A stretch of 64,000 bases of DNA, taken from CAVVYJ01 sp963752495 (GTDB taxonomy: Bacteria; Pseudomonadota; Gammaproteobacteria; Burkholderiales; Methylophilaceae). The translations under genes and the position numbers were made by a program. Under the pieces are notes generated by a model that saw only the letters and a list, made by a program, of their open reading frames with translations, did no database searches and had not been told where the DNA came from. The DNA is taken from assembly GCA_963752495.1 (NCBI GenBank), contig CAVVYJ010000003.1, positions 297,226 through 361,225 on the forward strand. The letters run 5' to 3'. Every line of letters begins with the position of its first letter. Position 1 is the stretch's first letter. Shown here in pieces: positions 18,120-25,693 of this stretch.

Positions 18120-18269
18120 ATGGCGATTTACCAAGTATTAGATGAGCAAAACCACCCGGTGTTTGAGGCTAAAAGCTTTATCAGAGCACTGGAAGAAGCT
18201 GAATTATTGAACGAATCGTTTGATGATCATTACTTTTTTGTGGAAAAAGCAGAAATACAAAAACACTAA
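18120..18269 (+). CDS. Small conserved protein, paralogue C
   Basis: A 49-residue frame starting MAIYQVLDEQNHPVFEAKSF, with AAGGAG 8 bases before the ATG. It is related to the frames at 14,829 and 15,168. The middle (RALEEAELLNESFDDHYFFV) keeps the helix and the H-Y-aromatic-V motif. The three copies are separated by unrelated genes but share the ribosome-site context, pointing to small-gene duplication. Function unknown. Confidence 0.68.
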   Translation: MAIYQVLDEQNHPVFEAKSFIRALEEAELLNESFDDHYFFVEKAEIQKH

Positions 18270-18273
18270 ATAC

Positions 18274-18300
18274 ATGCCCTGAAAGGCTCATGGATATTAG
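18274..18300 (+). repeat. Dispersed short repeat, copy 2
   Basis: ATGCCCTGAAAGGCTCATGG followed by ATATTAG, directly after the stop of small paralogue C. It differs from the copy at 21,543 at only two positions. The two copies, in the same orientation, flank the patatin-to-DUF3617 gene block. Confidence 0.5.
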
Positions 18301-18322
18301 ACCGTAGCCTAACTCATTTTAG

Positions 18323-19283
18323 CTACACGCCTTTTAACAAGCGCTTAATTGCGCGCGATTTTTCGGTAAAATCTTTATCGGCGCGGCTAATCAGATCTTC
18401 CATCATGCCTACATCATCAAGCGAAAGCGGCATGTCTGACTCAAAATTCACCCGCACGGTTTGATGTTTTTCCAGCAAAAGCTGCGTTACGTTGCGTGCT
18501 GTGTCTGATTGCAGGTTTAAAATCATCGAGATAAATTTAGCCACACCCCAGCCAGTTAAAAAACCCCAGCGCAATTCCCCGTTAACAACCCTGTAATAAT
18601 TTTTACCGATGCCGCTACCCACCGAGAGCAGGCGTATATTTGCACGCTCGGCTTTTAGCCGTGTGAGCGCCTCGGTTACTGCCACCAGAGATGGATTATT
18701 CGCCCACAACCCACCATCACTTAGCTGGTATGGTCCCACGCGTGCCGGTGCAAAGTAGGAGGGCGCGGCTGCAACATGCCAAAATCGCATCCACTACTTT
18801 CACTTTGTGGTCGCGAATAAAGTTTCTATCGTAGCTTGATTTAAAAATATGCACGCCGCCATTGCCAACATCCGTTGCGGGGATAATCAACTTGGTTTTT
18901 GCTTTTGAAAGTGTCGCGTCGCCAAACACTTCCACCAGCGCATCGCGCAGTGGCGCACTGGAATAGCGCGGGAACAAAGTGCCGCCAAGCGACAACCTCC
19001 GTGAAGTAAAAATACGTGAGCCATGCTGCAAATAAAGCTTTTTAACGCGCGAAATCGGCACACCAAATGCCAAGGCGGCGGCAATAATTGCACCAGTGCT
19101 GGTGCCGGCGATTAAATCAAAATCCCGGTGGAACTCGATTTCGTATTGTTCCTGAATGCGCTCTAGCACATGGCTGGCGTATACACCACGAATGCCGCCG
19201 CCATCAATCGCCAGAATTCTCACAGGCTGCGCAGGTTGATTTGCTGGTTTTTGGTCAGCAGAATTTAACGTTTGCGCATCCAT
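18323..19283 (-). CDS. Patatin-like phospholipase (one frameshift)
   Basis: The N-terminal part carries the oxyanion motif AIDGGGIRGVYASHVLE and the nucleophile elbow IAGTSTGAII (GxSxG). The frame breaks near 18,775, where an extra T turns the expected LACAAAPSYFAP into LACCSRALLLC. The other frame continues with the catalytic Asp in LSDGGLWANNPSLVAV and runs to 18,323. The joined protein of ~320 residues has the Ser-Asp dyad of cytosolic patatin lipases. It overlaps nothing and is 3 bases downstream of a DUF4239-like gene. The break looks like a base-call error rather than decay. Confidence 0.88.
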
Positions 19284-19286
19284 TGG

Positions 19287-20072
19287 TTATTTTACGGCTT
19301 CTTTATTCACTGAACTCTGCAAATCGACCATACTTTTTTGACTCACTTCCACAAAACCGCGGCGCGGGTGATCAAGGTCGAGAATAATAAACACTAGCAC
19401 GGTCATCAGCAGCACCATCAGGTAAGTCGCGAATGCTGGCCGATGATTTGCAACGCCAGCACTAAAACCAACCACTGCACCGGCCAGCAAAAACGTTAAA
19501 AAAAGCAGCGACAGCACGGCTTCTGGCACGTGGCGGTGGAGTGCTGCTTCGCGCAGGCCAAAATTATCAATCAGGTCATTAAGCGATTGTATAAACAAAC
19601 CAGTATGCACAGGATTTGGATCTAGCTCCGCCGCCTTTGTTGCATAAACCCAAAGGGCTGCCTGGCCAGATTCCGCCTGTGCCAGCAGCTTTTGGCGTGC
19701 CTCGGTATTGCCTAGCGAGACTTTGCCTTCTTGCACACGCAAATCAATATAATCTCGCAACGTGGCCTGCACATCCGCCCGAACGAGGGTGGGCAGCAAT
19801 TGCGCACGAAGATAAGTGGTGCCAATGGCATTGGCTTCTGCAGCTACGGCTTCACTCCTGCTATCAAAACGCTGTAGCGATAATGAAAACGTAAACCCCA
19901 AAATAAGCGCAAGAATCCCCAGAATAGCCGACTGAATCGTATTGATATGGTTTTTGGAATCTACAGTGGCTGTATGATTTTTACGTTGCCCAAGCCTGAA
20001 ACCAAGCTCAATCAGGCCCACCATCGATGCAAACAACACAAAGGCAATCAAACCGCTATTAATGTTGTACAT
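19287..20072 (-). CDS. DUF4239-like membrane protein
   Basis: A 261-residue protein with an N-terminal membrane helix (GLIAFVLFASMVGLIELGFRLG), a second helix (ILGILALILGFTFSLSLQRFDSR), a helical soluble segment, and two C-terminal helices (AVLSLLFLTFLLAGAVVGF, FATYLMVLLMTVLVFIILDLDHPRRGF). The motif LDLDHPRRGF is typical of bestrophin-like DUF4239 proteins. Likely an inner-membrane channel-like protein of unknown function, encoded directly upstream of patatin. Confidence 0.82.
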   Translation of the reverse strand: MYNINSGLIAFVLFASMVGLIELGFRLGQRKNHTATVDSKNHINTIQSAILGILALILGFTFSLSLQRFDSRSEAVAAEANAIGTTYLRAQLLPTLVRADVQATLRDYIDLRVQEGKVSLGNTEARQKLLAQAESGQAALWVYATKAAELDPNPVHTGLFIQSLNDLIDNFGLREAALHRHVPEAVLSLLFLTFLLAGAVVGFSAGVANHRPAFATYLMVLLMTVLVFIILDLDHPRRGFVEVSQKSMVDLQSSVNKEAVK

Positions 20073-20183
20073 AATTGTTCACAAATCCTGAGTAGTAATT
20101 TTATTATAAAGGGTAAATCCTACAAATCATTCTAAACTATGTTGTGTGAAATAAGTAAGCTGTTGCCCGCCTCAATACATAGT

Positions 20184-20381
20184 CTAGCCATTTTGCTCGG
20201 TGAGCTTTCTCACGAATTCGGAAATATCCCACTCACAGCCAGAGCAGCCAGAAAGCGCGCCTGTTCTACGCGAGATTGTATCTAAATCCAAACCTTGTTT
20301 AACCAGCGCTTCAATTTGCCCACGCGTGGTGCCGCTGCAAGCGCACAGTATTTCATCGGCTAAATCGGGCTGCATGCTCAT
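20184..20381 (-). CDS. BFD-like [2Fe-2S]-binding protein
   Basis: A 65-residue protein with CACSGTTRGQIEAL near residue 13 and GCSGCEWDI near residue 45. The CxC...CxxC spacing (about 33 residues between pairs) is that of bacterioferritin-associated ferredoxins and related [2Fe-2S] domains. It could take part in iron release from bacterioferritin, but no bacterioferritin gene is in the window. It lies 5 bases after a methyltransferase gene. Confidence 0.75.
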   Translation of the reverse strand: MSMQPDLADEILCACSGTTRGQIEALVKQGLDLDTISRRTGALSGCSGCEWDISEFVRKLTEQNG

Positions 20382-20386
20382 ATTGG

Positions 20387-20971
20387 TCAGGCAGTAGCAA
20401 TCGCCTGCACAACGGCGCCAATGCCTGTGTGGTAAATGCCTTCTTGCACATCGCGCTCAAGCTCGATAAGGTGCTTAAATTTTAGGCCAGCTAACTCCTG
20501 ACTTAATGTTTCTTTAGTCTGCATTGTGTCGGCAGACTTTCCGCCGCCTGTATCATTATTAAGTTGCGCTGGCGTGTAGGCCTCAAGCAGAAAAACGCCG
20601 TTTTTCTTTAGCGCTGCCTGCACTTTTTTATAGAGTTGCTTTCTTAATACAGAAGGCAGCGGACAAAATATAGAAACGATGCCATCCCATTTGTTTTCGC
20701 CAATATCAAAATCTGCCAAATCTGCATGAATAAAATTAACCACTACGCCATTCTCTTCGGCCAATTTTCTGGCTTTATTCAAGCCGACGATTGATGCATC
20801 TACAGCGGTAACGGTATAGCCTTGTTTTGCGAGGAAAACCGCATTTCGCCCCTCACCTTCGGCCAGGCTAAGCACTTCACCTTTTGGAATATGCTGAAAG
20901 TTTTCTTCCAAAAACTTGTTTGGATTTTTACCATACGCAAACTCTTCTGCGCTGTATCTTTCATCCCACAT
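20387..20971 (-). CDS. Class I SAM-dependent methyltransferase (TehB-like)
   Basis: A 194-residue Rossmann methyltransferase. Motif I is VLSLAEGEGRNAVFLAKQGY, an acidic residue ends the second strand in TAVDAS, and NFIHADLADFDI and WDGIVSIFCPLP follow. The opening MWDERYSAEEFAYGKNPNKFL is shared with proteins annotated as TehB/thiopurine-like methyltransferases. The substrate is not known. Probably co-transcribed with the Fe-S protein downstream and the DUF3617 gene upstream. Confidence 0.82.
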   Translation of the reverse strand: MWDERYSAEEFAYGKNPNKFLEENFQHIPKGEVLSLAEGEGRNAVFLAKQGYTVTAVDASIVGLNKARKLAEENGVVVNFIHADLADFDIGENKWDGIVSIFCPLPSVLRKQLYKKVQAALKKNGVFLLEAYTPAQLNNDTGGGKSADTMQTKETLSQELAGLKFKHLIELERDVQEGIYHTGIGAVVQAIATA

Positions 20972-20984
20972 TTAACTTCTCCAA

Positions 20985-21500
20985 CTATTGCCGCTGTTGC
21001 TGCATCTTTTTCATTTCTTCCATCAGTTTTTTCATGTCCATCGGCTTGCCATCTTTGCCCATCGGCAGCGCTGCATTAGCCTCGCTGGCGGAGCAATCAC
21101 CCACGCGCTTTGTAGTGTTTTCCATATGCATGGGTTTGCCGTTATGCACGGTGTCTGATTTCATCCTGAATTCATTGGGTGAAACTACTGTCACTTCGGC
21201 TTTGGTGACTACGGGCTTGCCGTTTTCATCTTTGCAGGTCATTTCCATGTAGTGCGTGTTGCCGCTTTGCTTATATTTCTGGTTGGTACATTTGTTCTCG
21301 TAATCTGCTGCCATTTTTTCCGATTCTTTCATCTGCGCCTCTGTAATGCAGGTGCGCATGGTTGGCATGGCTTTGCCATCGGTTTGCATGTTGGTTTCTA
21401 TCAGGCCGGGTTTCATTTTTGGCCAATTACCGGGCATAGCGGCAAAGGCGCTTTGCAGGCTAAGGGTGAGCAGGGCAGCTAAAATAATCGGTTGTTTCAT
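20985..21500 (-). CDS. DUF3617 periplasmic protein (copy 1)
   Basis: A 171-residue protein starting at 21,500 (MKQPIILAALLTLSLQSAFA, a signal peptide). An upstream in-frame Met at 21,560 would spoil the leader. Family features are MKPGLIETNMQ, RTCITEAQM and ENKCTNQKYKQSGNTHYMEMTC. The C-terminus is a Met/Lys/Gln-rich helix. DUF3617 proteins are exported and have no assigned function. A second, divergent member lies at 22,879-23,398. Confidence 0.8.
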   Translation of the reverse strand: MKQPIILAALLTLSLQSAFAAMPGNWPKMKPGLIETNMQTDGKAMPTMRTCITEAQMKESEKMAADYENKCTNQKYKQSGNTHYMEMTCKDENGKPVVTKAEVTVVSPNEFRMKSDTVHNGKPMHMENTTKRVGDCSASEANAALPMGKDGKPMDMKKLMEEMKKMQQQRQ

Positions 21501-21542
21501 AATAATTATCCTCAATAAAAAATGAAAAACACTTAAAAATAA

Positions 21543-21569
21543 ATGCCCTGAAAGGCGCATGGATACTAG
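21543..21569 (+). repeat. Dispersed short repeat, copy 3
   Basis: ATGCCCTGAAAGGCGCATGG then ATACTAG; 25 of 27 bases match the copy at 18,274. It sits between the DUF3617 gene and the PhnA-like gene. Confidence 0.5.
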
Positions 21570-21589
21570 GGTTTAGCGCATGCAAGTCA

Positions 21590-21931
21590 TCAGGCTTTTT
21601 TCACAAATTCCGATTTTAACTTCATCGCGCCAAAGCCTTCGATTTTGCAATCGATATCATGATCGCCATCCACCAAGCGGATATTTTTAACCTTGGTGCC
21701 TACTTTAACCACAGACGAAGAACCTTTAACTTTTAAATCTTTAATCACGGTAATTGTATCGCCATCTTGCAGCACGTTGCCATTTGCATCGCGCACCACC
21801 TTGGCGGCATCGGCGGCGTCTGCCTGCGCGGTGGCACTCCACTCATGCGCGCATTCAGGGCAAATCAGCAAGCCGCCATCCTCATAAGTGTAGGGGGATT
21901 GGCATTGCGGGCAGGGGGGTAGTGTGGACAT
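21590..21931 (-). CDS. yjdM: PhnA/YjdM family zinc-ribbon protein
   Basis: A 113-residue protein: PPCPQCQSPYTYEDGGLLICPECAHEW forms the zinc ribbon (two CxxC), followed by the SH3-like PhnA domain DANGNVLQDGDTITVIKDLKVKG and the end LKSEFVKKA. Length and sequence match E. coli YjdM along their whole extent. It was once linked to alkylphosphonate uptake, but no phn genes are nearby and the true role is unclear. Confidence 0.93.
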   Translation of the reverse strand: MSTLPPCPQCQSPYTYEDGGLLICPECAHEWSATAQADAADAAKVVRDANGNVLQDGDTITVIKDLKVKGSSSVVKVGTKVKNIRLVDGDHDIDCKIEGFGAMKLKSEFVKKA

Positions 21932-22069
21932 AACGGCTTTCTGAAAATAGTGGCTAAATAATATTAGGCTGATTGTAATGTAGCGGGCAAGATTAAGAAA
22001 CCAAACCGCCTATATTTTTTGTTGTTTAACCAGTTGAACCGCGCAAGCATTGCGCTATACAATCGCCAC

Positions 22070-22330
22070 ATGGAAATGACTAAAGTAAACGCAGGCAAAC
22101 TGCGCGCGATTGGCTTTGAAGCCAAAACCCGCACCTTGCGGGTAGAGCTGGATGACGGCAGCGCGCTGGAATACGCCAATGTGAGCGAAGACCTGTGGCG
22201 CCGTTTTAAAAGTGCTGGCGCGCAATGGAGCTTTTACCGCGACAATATTGAAGAAGAACTCACCGCCAAGCGCGTTTCTGCCAAACCTTCCAGCGGCGGC
22301 AAAAATCCGCTAGATGACTTGTTTAAATAA
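22070..22330 (+). CDS. KTSC-domain protein
   Basis: An 86-residue protein. GFEAKTRTLRVELDDGSALEYANVSEDLW is the KTSC-domain pattern (short beta-rich domain named for a Lys-Thr-Ser-Cys motif, not strictly kept here), ending with SGGKNPLDDLFK. Start at 22,070 (MEMTK) or 22,076. KTSC domains occur alone or fused to nucleic-acid enzymes and have no defined function. It is divergent from yjdM. Confidence 0.75.
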   Translation: MEMTKVNAGKLRAIGFEAKTRTLRVELDDGSALEYANVSEDLWRRFKSAGAQWSFYRDNIEEELTAKRVSAKPSSGGKNPLDDLFK

Positions 22331-22350
22331 TCTTATTGGGAAAATCTAAC

Positions 22351-22746
22351 ATGAAGTACCGCCTCTTGCTTGCTGCCATCATCGCCATCGGCAACCACCA
22401 CGCCTTTGCAGCAGGCCAGCCCGAGAACATTGTGTATACCTGTAAAACACCCAAACACATCATCCTCATCGACACCACCAGCGCAGACACATACCGCTAC
22501 CGCGCGTGGAACCTGCCCAAAAGCACCAGCCAAAAGCCAGATATGGTGGTGCAAAACGGCACCATGAATTATGAAGGCACAGGCGTTTGCGGCAGCAATT
22601 ACTACACGTTTAAAACAGGCAACGTTGAGTTTAATGTGGATGACAGCGTGGCATGCACAGAAGAACGGCCGCCCAAAGATGCAATCGGCAGCCTATATGT
22701 GAGGGTAAGTGGAGAAGAGAAGAATCACTATTATTGTTTTAAGTAA
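22351..22746 (+). CDS. Hypothetical exported protein
   Basis: A 131-residue protein beginning MKYRLLLAAIIAIGNHHAFA, a good signal peptide. The mature part has four to five cysteines (TCKTPKH, GVCGSNYY, VACTEERPP, YYCFK), suggesting periplasmic disulfides. No family recognised. It follows the KTSC gene by 20 bases. Confidence 0.65.
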   Translation: MKYRLLLAAIIAIGNHHAFAAGQPENIVYTCKTPKHIILIDTTSADTYRYRAWNLPKSTSQKPDMVVQNGTMNYEGTGVCGSNYYTFKTGNVEFNVDDSVACTEERPPKDAIGSLYVRVSGEEKNHYYCFK

Positions 22747-22878
22747 ATCATGTGGCAATCGAATCAAAATTAAGTGCTAAATGACTTATTCAATTAGCCG
22801 ATTTATTTAAATTGCTGAACTTAGCATCGCGAAATAACCTCCAACCTTATATAAGTTACAAATTGGCGAGGAGATTCA

Positions 22879-23398
22879 ATGCGCAACATTCTAATAGGTT
22901 TAATTTTAATCACCCCATTTAATCACAGCCAATGCCGCAGAAACCAATCTGCGCGCGGGGTTATGGCAGATTACCACCACATCTGATTTATTGCTGCTGG
23001 CGCCACATGTTTCGCCAGAGCAGATGAAAGACATTCAAGATTTAGCCAACGAATACGGGCTGGAGATGCCGAAAATTGAAAACGGCGCGGCAATCTCGCA
23101 AGCGTGTATTACCCAAGAAATGGCTGACAAAAAAACACTGCCTAATTTTTACCAATCGCAATTGGGTTGCACCTCTAAAAACGCAAGCCGTGACGGCAAC
23201 AACTATAAAGTAGATTTTGTATGCGCCAGCGCCGAGCTTAAAGGCAACGGCACCGCAACGGGCACCATTACCAACCCAGAGGCGTTTACAGGGCAGACTA
23301 ACTTTATTGGCCAAGCCCAAGGCAACGCGGTGAACGAAAAGGCAGATATTAGCGGTAAATGGTTAAATGCAAGCTGTGGCGCAGTAAAACCGCTATAG
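22879..23398 (+). CDS. DUF3617 periplasmic protein (copy 2, frameshift in leader)
   Basis: The start at 22,879 (MRNILIGLILITPFNHS) has GAGGAG upstream but shifts frame within the signal peptide near 22,925. The other frame continues AETNLRAGLWQITTTSDLLLLA and runs to 23,398. LRAGLWQIT, SQACITQEM and LGCTSKNASRDGNNYKVDFVC are DUF3617 features, related to the gene at 20,985. One missing or extra base near CACCCCATTTAA would restore a continuous frame, so this is probably an intact gene with a base-call error. Confidence 0.75.
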
Positions 23399-23426
23399 TA
23401 GAAACATTATTTAAGGGGAGATTTGT

Positions 23427-23609
23427 ATGGCCGAACATGAATTAAAAAACACTAAATTCGACGCGCATGTAGACGCGATTGAAAAACACAAAGCGCTGCT
23501 GGAAAAGCTGCACCTAGATTCAAACACGCATTTGGATGAAGTGAACAACTCGCTTGAGCAGCTCACCCTGACGCTTGAGGAATATCTTAAGGTAATCGGG
23601 ATTCCATAA
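23427..23609 (+). CDS. Small helical protein
   Basis: A 60-residue protein (MAEHELKNTKFDAHVDAIEKH...) with heptad-like leucines (LLEKLHLDSNTHLDEVNNSLEQLTLTLEEYL), likely a short coiled coil. AAGGGGAG is a strong ribosome site. No known family. It follows copy 2 of DUF3617 by 29 bases on the same strand. Confidence 0.6.
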   Translation: MAEHELKNTKFDAHVDAIEKHKALLEKLHLDSNTHLDEVNNSLEQLTLTLEEYLKVIGIP

Positions 23610-23622
23610 ACTTTAAAATAAT

Positions 23623-23650
23623 ATGCCCTGCGAGCCAATATCCATGCGGT
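23623..23650 (+). repeat. Dispersed short repeat, copy 4
   Basis: ATGCCCTGCGAGCCAATATC followed by CATGCGGT. It is closest to the copy at 15,035 (shared AATA-CCATGCGG end). It begins a larger non-coding element that runs to ~23,900. Confidence 0.4.
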
Positions 23651-23900
23651 CTTTGGCGTATCCTACTTTTTTACCCCATTCCATGGTTTTTGACTTTAAT
23701 CCCCTTTTGCCGCGCCTTGACGGCTTGAGCGGCAGATGGCAGGTGGCGACAACTAAGGCTGCAAAGCAGCCTGTTGCGGCGTAGGCTAACTCGCGTAGCG
23801 ACGTTAAGCGAAGCGGCCGAAGCCACGACTGTTGGCAATTAGGGGTGTCATTTTGTTTCCCCACTTTATTTTGGACAAGCAAAATAAAGTGGGTCGCCAA
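23651..23900. repeat. Non-coding intergenic element with long perfect hairpin
   Basis: No credible gene. The segment is GC-richer than its surroundings, and the 14-bp perfect inverted repeat CCCACTTTATTTTG / CAAAATAAAGTGGG with a 6-base loop lies at 23,860-23,893. GCTGCAAAGCAGC and several other small palindromes sit in between. Similar intergenic elements with a CACTTT-type hairpin recur in beta- and gammaproteobacterial genomes (from memory, not checked). A weak minus-strand open frame across it looks like a by-product. Confidence 0.5.
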
Positions 23901-24934
23901 GAGGCGAAAACAAACTTCAATTAACTATGTTAATACGCTACTATCTTAGTTAAGATACATATTAACATAAGCTATGTCAGCTGAAACTTGCTGTCATCTA
24001 CGTTTGATGAATCTGCTCTGACAATTTCCATAATGACAGCACATTATCATGCTATCGTATAATAACCATTGGCTATTTCCATTCAAGATTAACAAGCATT
24101 TAATGTAAGCATCTTGCTACTGAAGTATCGATAAACTTGCTTGTAAGTTTATGGAATAGATTTCTCTACAAACTTAGCAGTTACCAAGCTTTTGCATAGA
24201 ACACCATTCCATGTGATTAAGTCATAAATAGCTAAATTATTTTCGCTTCAACTTGTTAGACGATGCTGTCTAAATCGCGATTGCTATTGCTCTTGTCTTC
24301 AATGAGTAGCAATCTTAGTATACATACTATTAATTTGAATTTCGTCCAACTATCGCTAAACCTCCATAATGCTCTAACTATAAATTTAGTTTTTCAGATC
24401 TGATCTTCATAAGTAATTCGTAATGCTTGACATCAAATTCTTTAGCAACACAGATCTTAGACCGTCAGCCTAATCAACCCTATGCAATCTATATGCAACG
24501 TTGCTCGTCTCTGTAATACTTTAGGTTCCAGCTATTATCGAGCTAGTTTCATGCAATAGATTCGTTCTACAATACATGATGGTTGCATTTATCAATTTCT
24601 AAATGAATTTTTCTAATATAACTTCTACATTCTCAAGAGTTTATGCAAGGCAGACCTAAATTCTAAATTGGAATTCTAAGCAATATTAAACTACGTAACA
24701 TAAATACTATTTGTCCATTATGCTCACCATCAAATATCATTGAATGGCAGCCATTCTTTAGGGTACATTTAATTCGATTGCTTGTCTGATTAAGCTATGA
24801 CTTTACGACAATAGATTAGCCACTAAGCCATCTTGATCGAACTCTCAATCAGCTATTAAGAGCAAGCATTACAATATGTAAAATGATTATTTACGAACTA
24901 TCCAGATCTGCAACCATTCAATATAGTATCTAGC
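23901..24934. other. 1-kb gene-free, hairpin-rich AT-rich region
   Basis: No frame with a plausible start in any of the six phases. The sequence has many short perfect stems: TATCTT-AGTT-AAGATA (near 23,943), TAAACTT-GCTTGT-AAGTTTA (near 24,133), TTAGAC-GATGCT-GTCTAA (near 24,256), GATTGCTA...TAGCAATC (near 24,280-24,314), CATTTA...TAAATG (near 24,590) and GAATGG-CAG-CCATTC (near 24,742). It may be a structured non-coding RNA, a decayed gene or simply a long intergenic spacer. It is not a CRISPR array: there is no repeated unit of constant length. Confidence 0.4.
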
Positions 24935-24960
24935 AAAAAACGAGCTGTAAGCTCCTTTTA
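24935..24960. terminator. Bidirectional terminator after nrdJb
   Basis: AAAAAACGAGCT GTA AGCTCCTTTT: a 5-bp stem (GAGCT/AGCTC) flanked by an A-run and a T-run. It lies 5 bases from the nrdJb stop and on the minus strand ends in GTTTTTT. Confidence 0.7.
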
Positions 24961-24965
24961 TTATC

Positions 24966-25658
24966 TTAACCGCACTTACTCTCACCACAATTCAAGCACG
25001 TCAAACAACCATCCATAATAATCGCCGATTTATGGTTGCACTTGTTGCATAGCTGCGCCCCTTTGGGGAAGCCTTCTGCATTCATCTCTTCGTTAGGCTG
25101 GGCGTGCTTTTCAAAATATTCGGTGCGTTTTTCTTCTACCAGTTTTTGCTGGTGTTCATCCAGCCCCGTTTTTTTAAGCATGCCGATGTTTTGCAGGTGC
25201 TTCTCGACCACTTCGCCAATCTCTGCCACCAAGCTAGGCACAAACTTGCCGCCTTTTTTAAAGTAGCCGCCACTTGGCTCAAACACGCTTTTAAGCTCTT
25301 CCACCAAAAAGGTCACATCGCCACCCTTGCGGAACACCGCGCTCATCACGCGCGTTAAAGCGACGATCCATTGAAAGTGCTCCATGTTTTTGGAGTTGAT
25401 GAAAATCTCGAAAGGGCGGCGGTGCTCTTGCGGCGTGCCCTCGTGCATAATCACATCGTTAATGGTGATGTAAAGCGCATGCTCTGTTACCGGTGTTTTA
25501 ATCTTGTAAGTGCTGCCCACCAGAATATCGGGGCGGCTTAGCGGCTCGCCCATTGGTATTACGTTGCTGGCCTCTTGCGCTTTTGCGGCTGCGTCTAGTT
25601 TATCTTGCTCGCTCACGAGCTTGTAGCCGGTGATTTTTTTATCTATTTTAATTGCCAT
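24966..25658 (-). CDS. nrdJb: Class II ribonucleotide reductase, small C-terminal component NrdJb
   Basis: A 230-residue protein: TSCPD-type domain (LYITINDVIMHEG...PFEIFINSKNMEHFQW) and a Cys-rich tail CNKCNHKSAIIMDGCLTCLNCGESKCG that would carry the redox/zinc cysteines of a class II reductase C-terminus. It follows nrdJa by about 35 bases. Split NrdJa/NrdJb enzymes are known from Pseudomonas. The complex reduces ribonucleotides with adenosylcobalamin. Confidence 0.88.
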   Translation of the reverse strand: MAIKIDKKITGYKLVSEQDKLDAAAKAQEASNVIPMGEPLSRPDILVGSTYKIKTPVTEHALYITINDVIMHEGTPQEHRRPFEIFINSKNMEHFQWIVALTRVMSAVFRKGGDVTFLVEELKSVFEPSGGYFKKGGKFVPSLVAEIGEVVEKHLQNIGMLKKTGLDEHQQKLVEEKRTEYFEKHAQPNEEMNAEGFPKGAQLCNKCNHKSAIIMDGCLTCLNCGESKCG

Positions 25659-25693
25659 GTTTTTCTCCTCTTACGGTTAAGTTAAAACTTACC

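Noticed and set aside
23613..23900. A minus-strand open frame of about 95 codons
   Set aside because: It covers the repeat and hairpin element, lacks a ribosome site and its product has no domain pattern.
23901..24934. CRISPR array
   Set aside because: Short words recur but there is no constant repeat length or spacer pattern and no cas gene.
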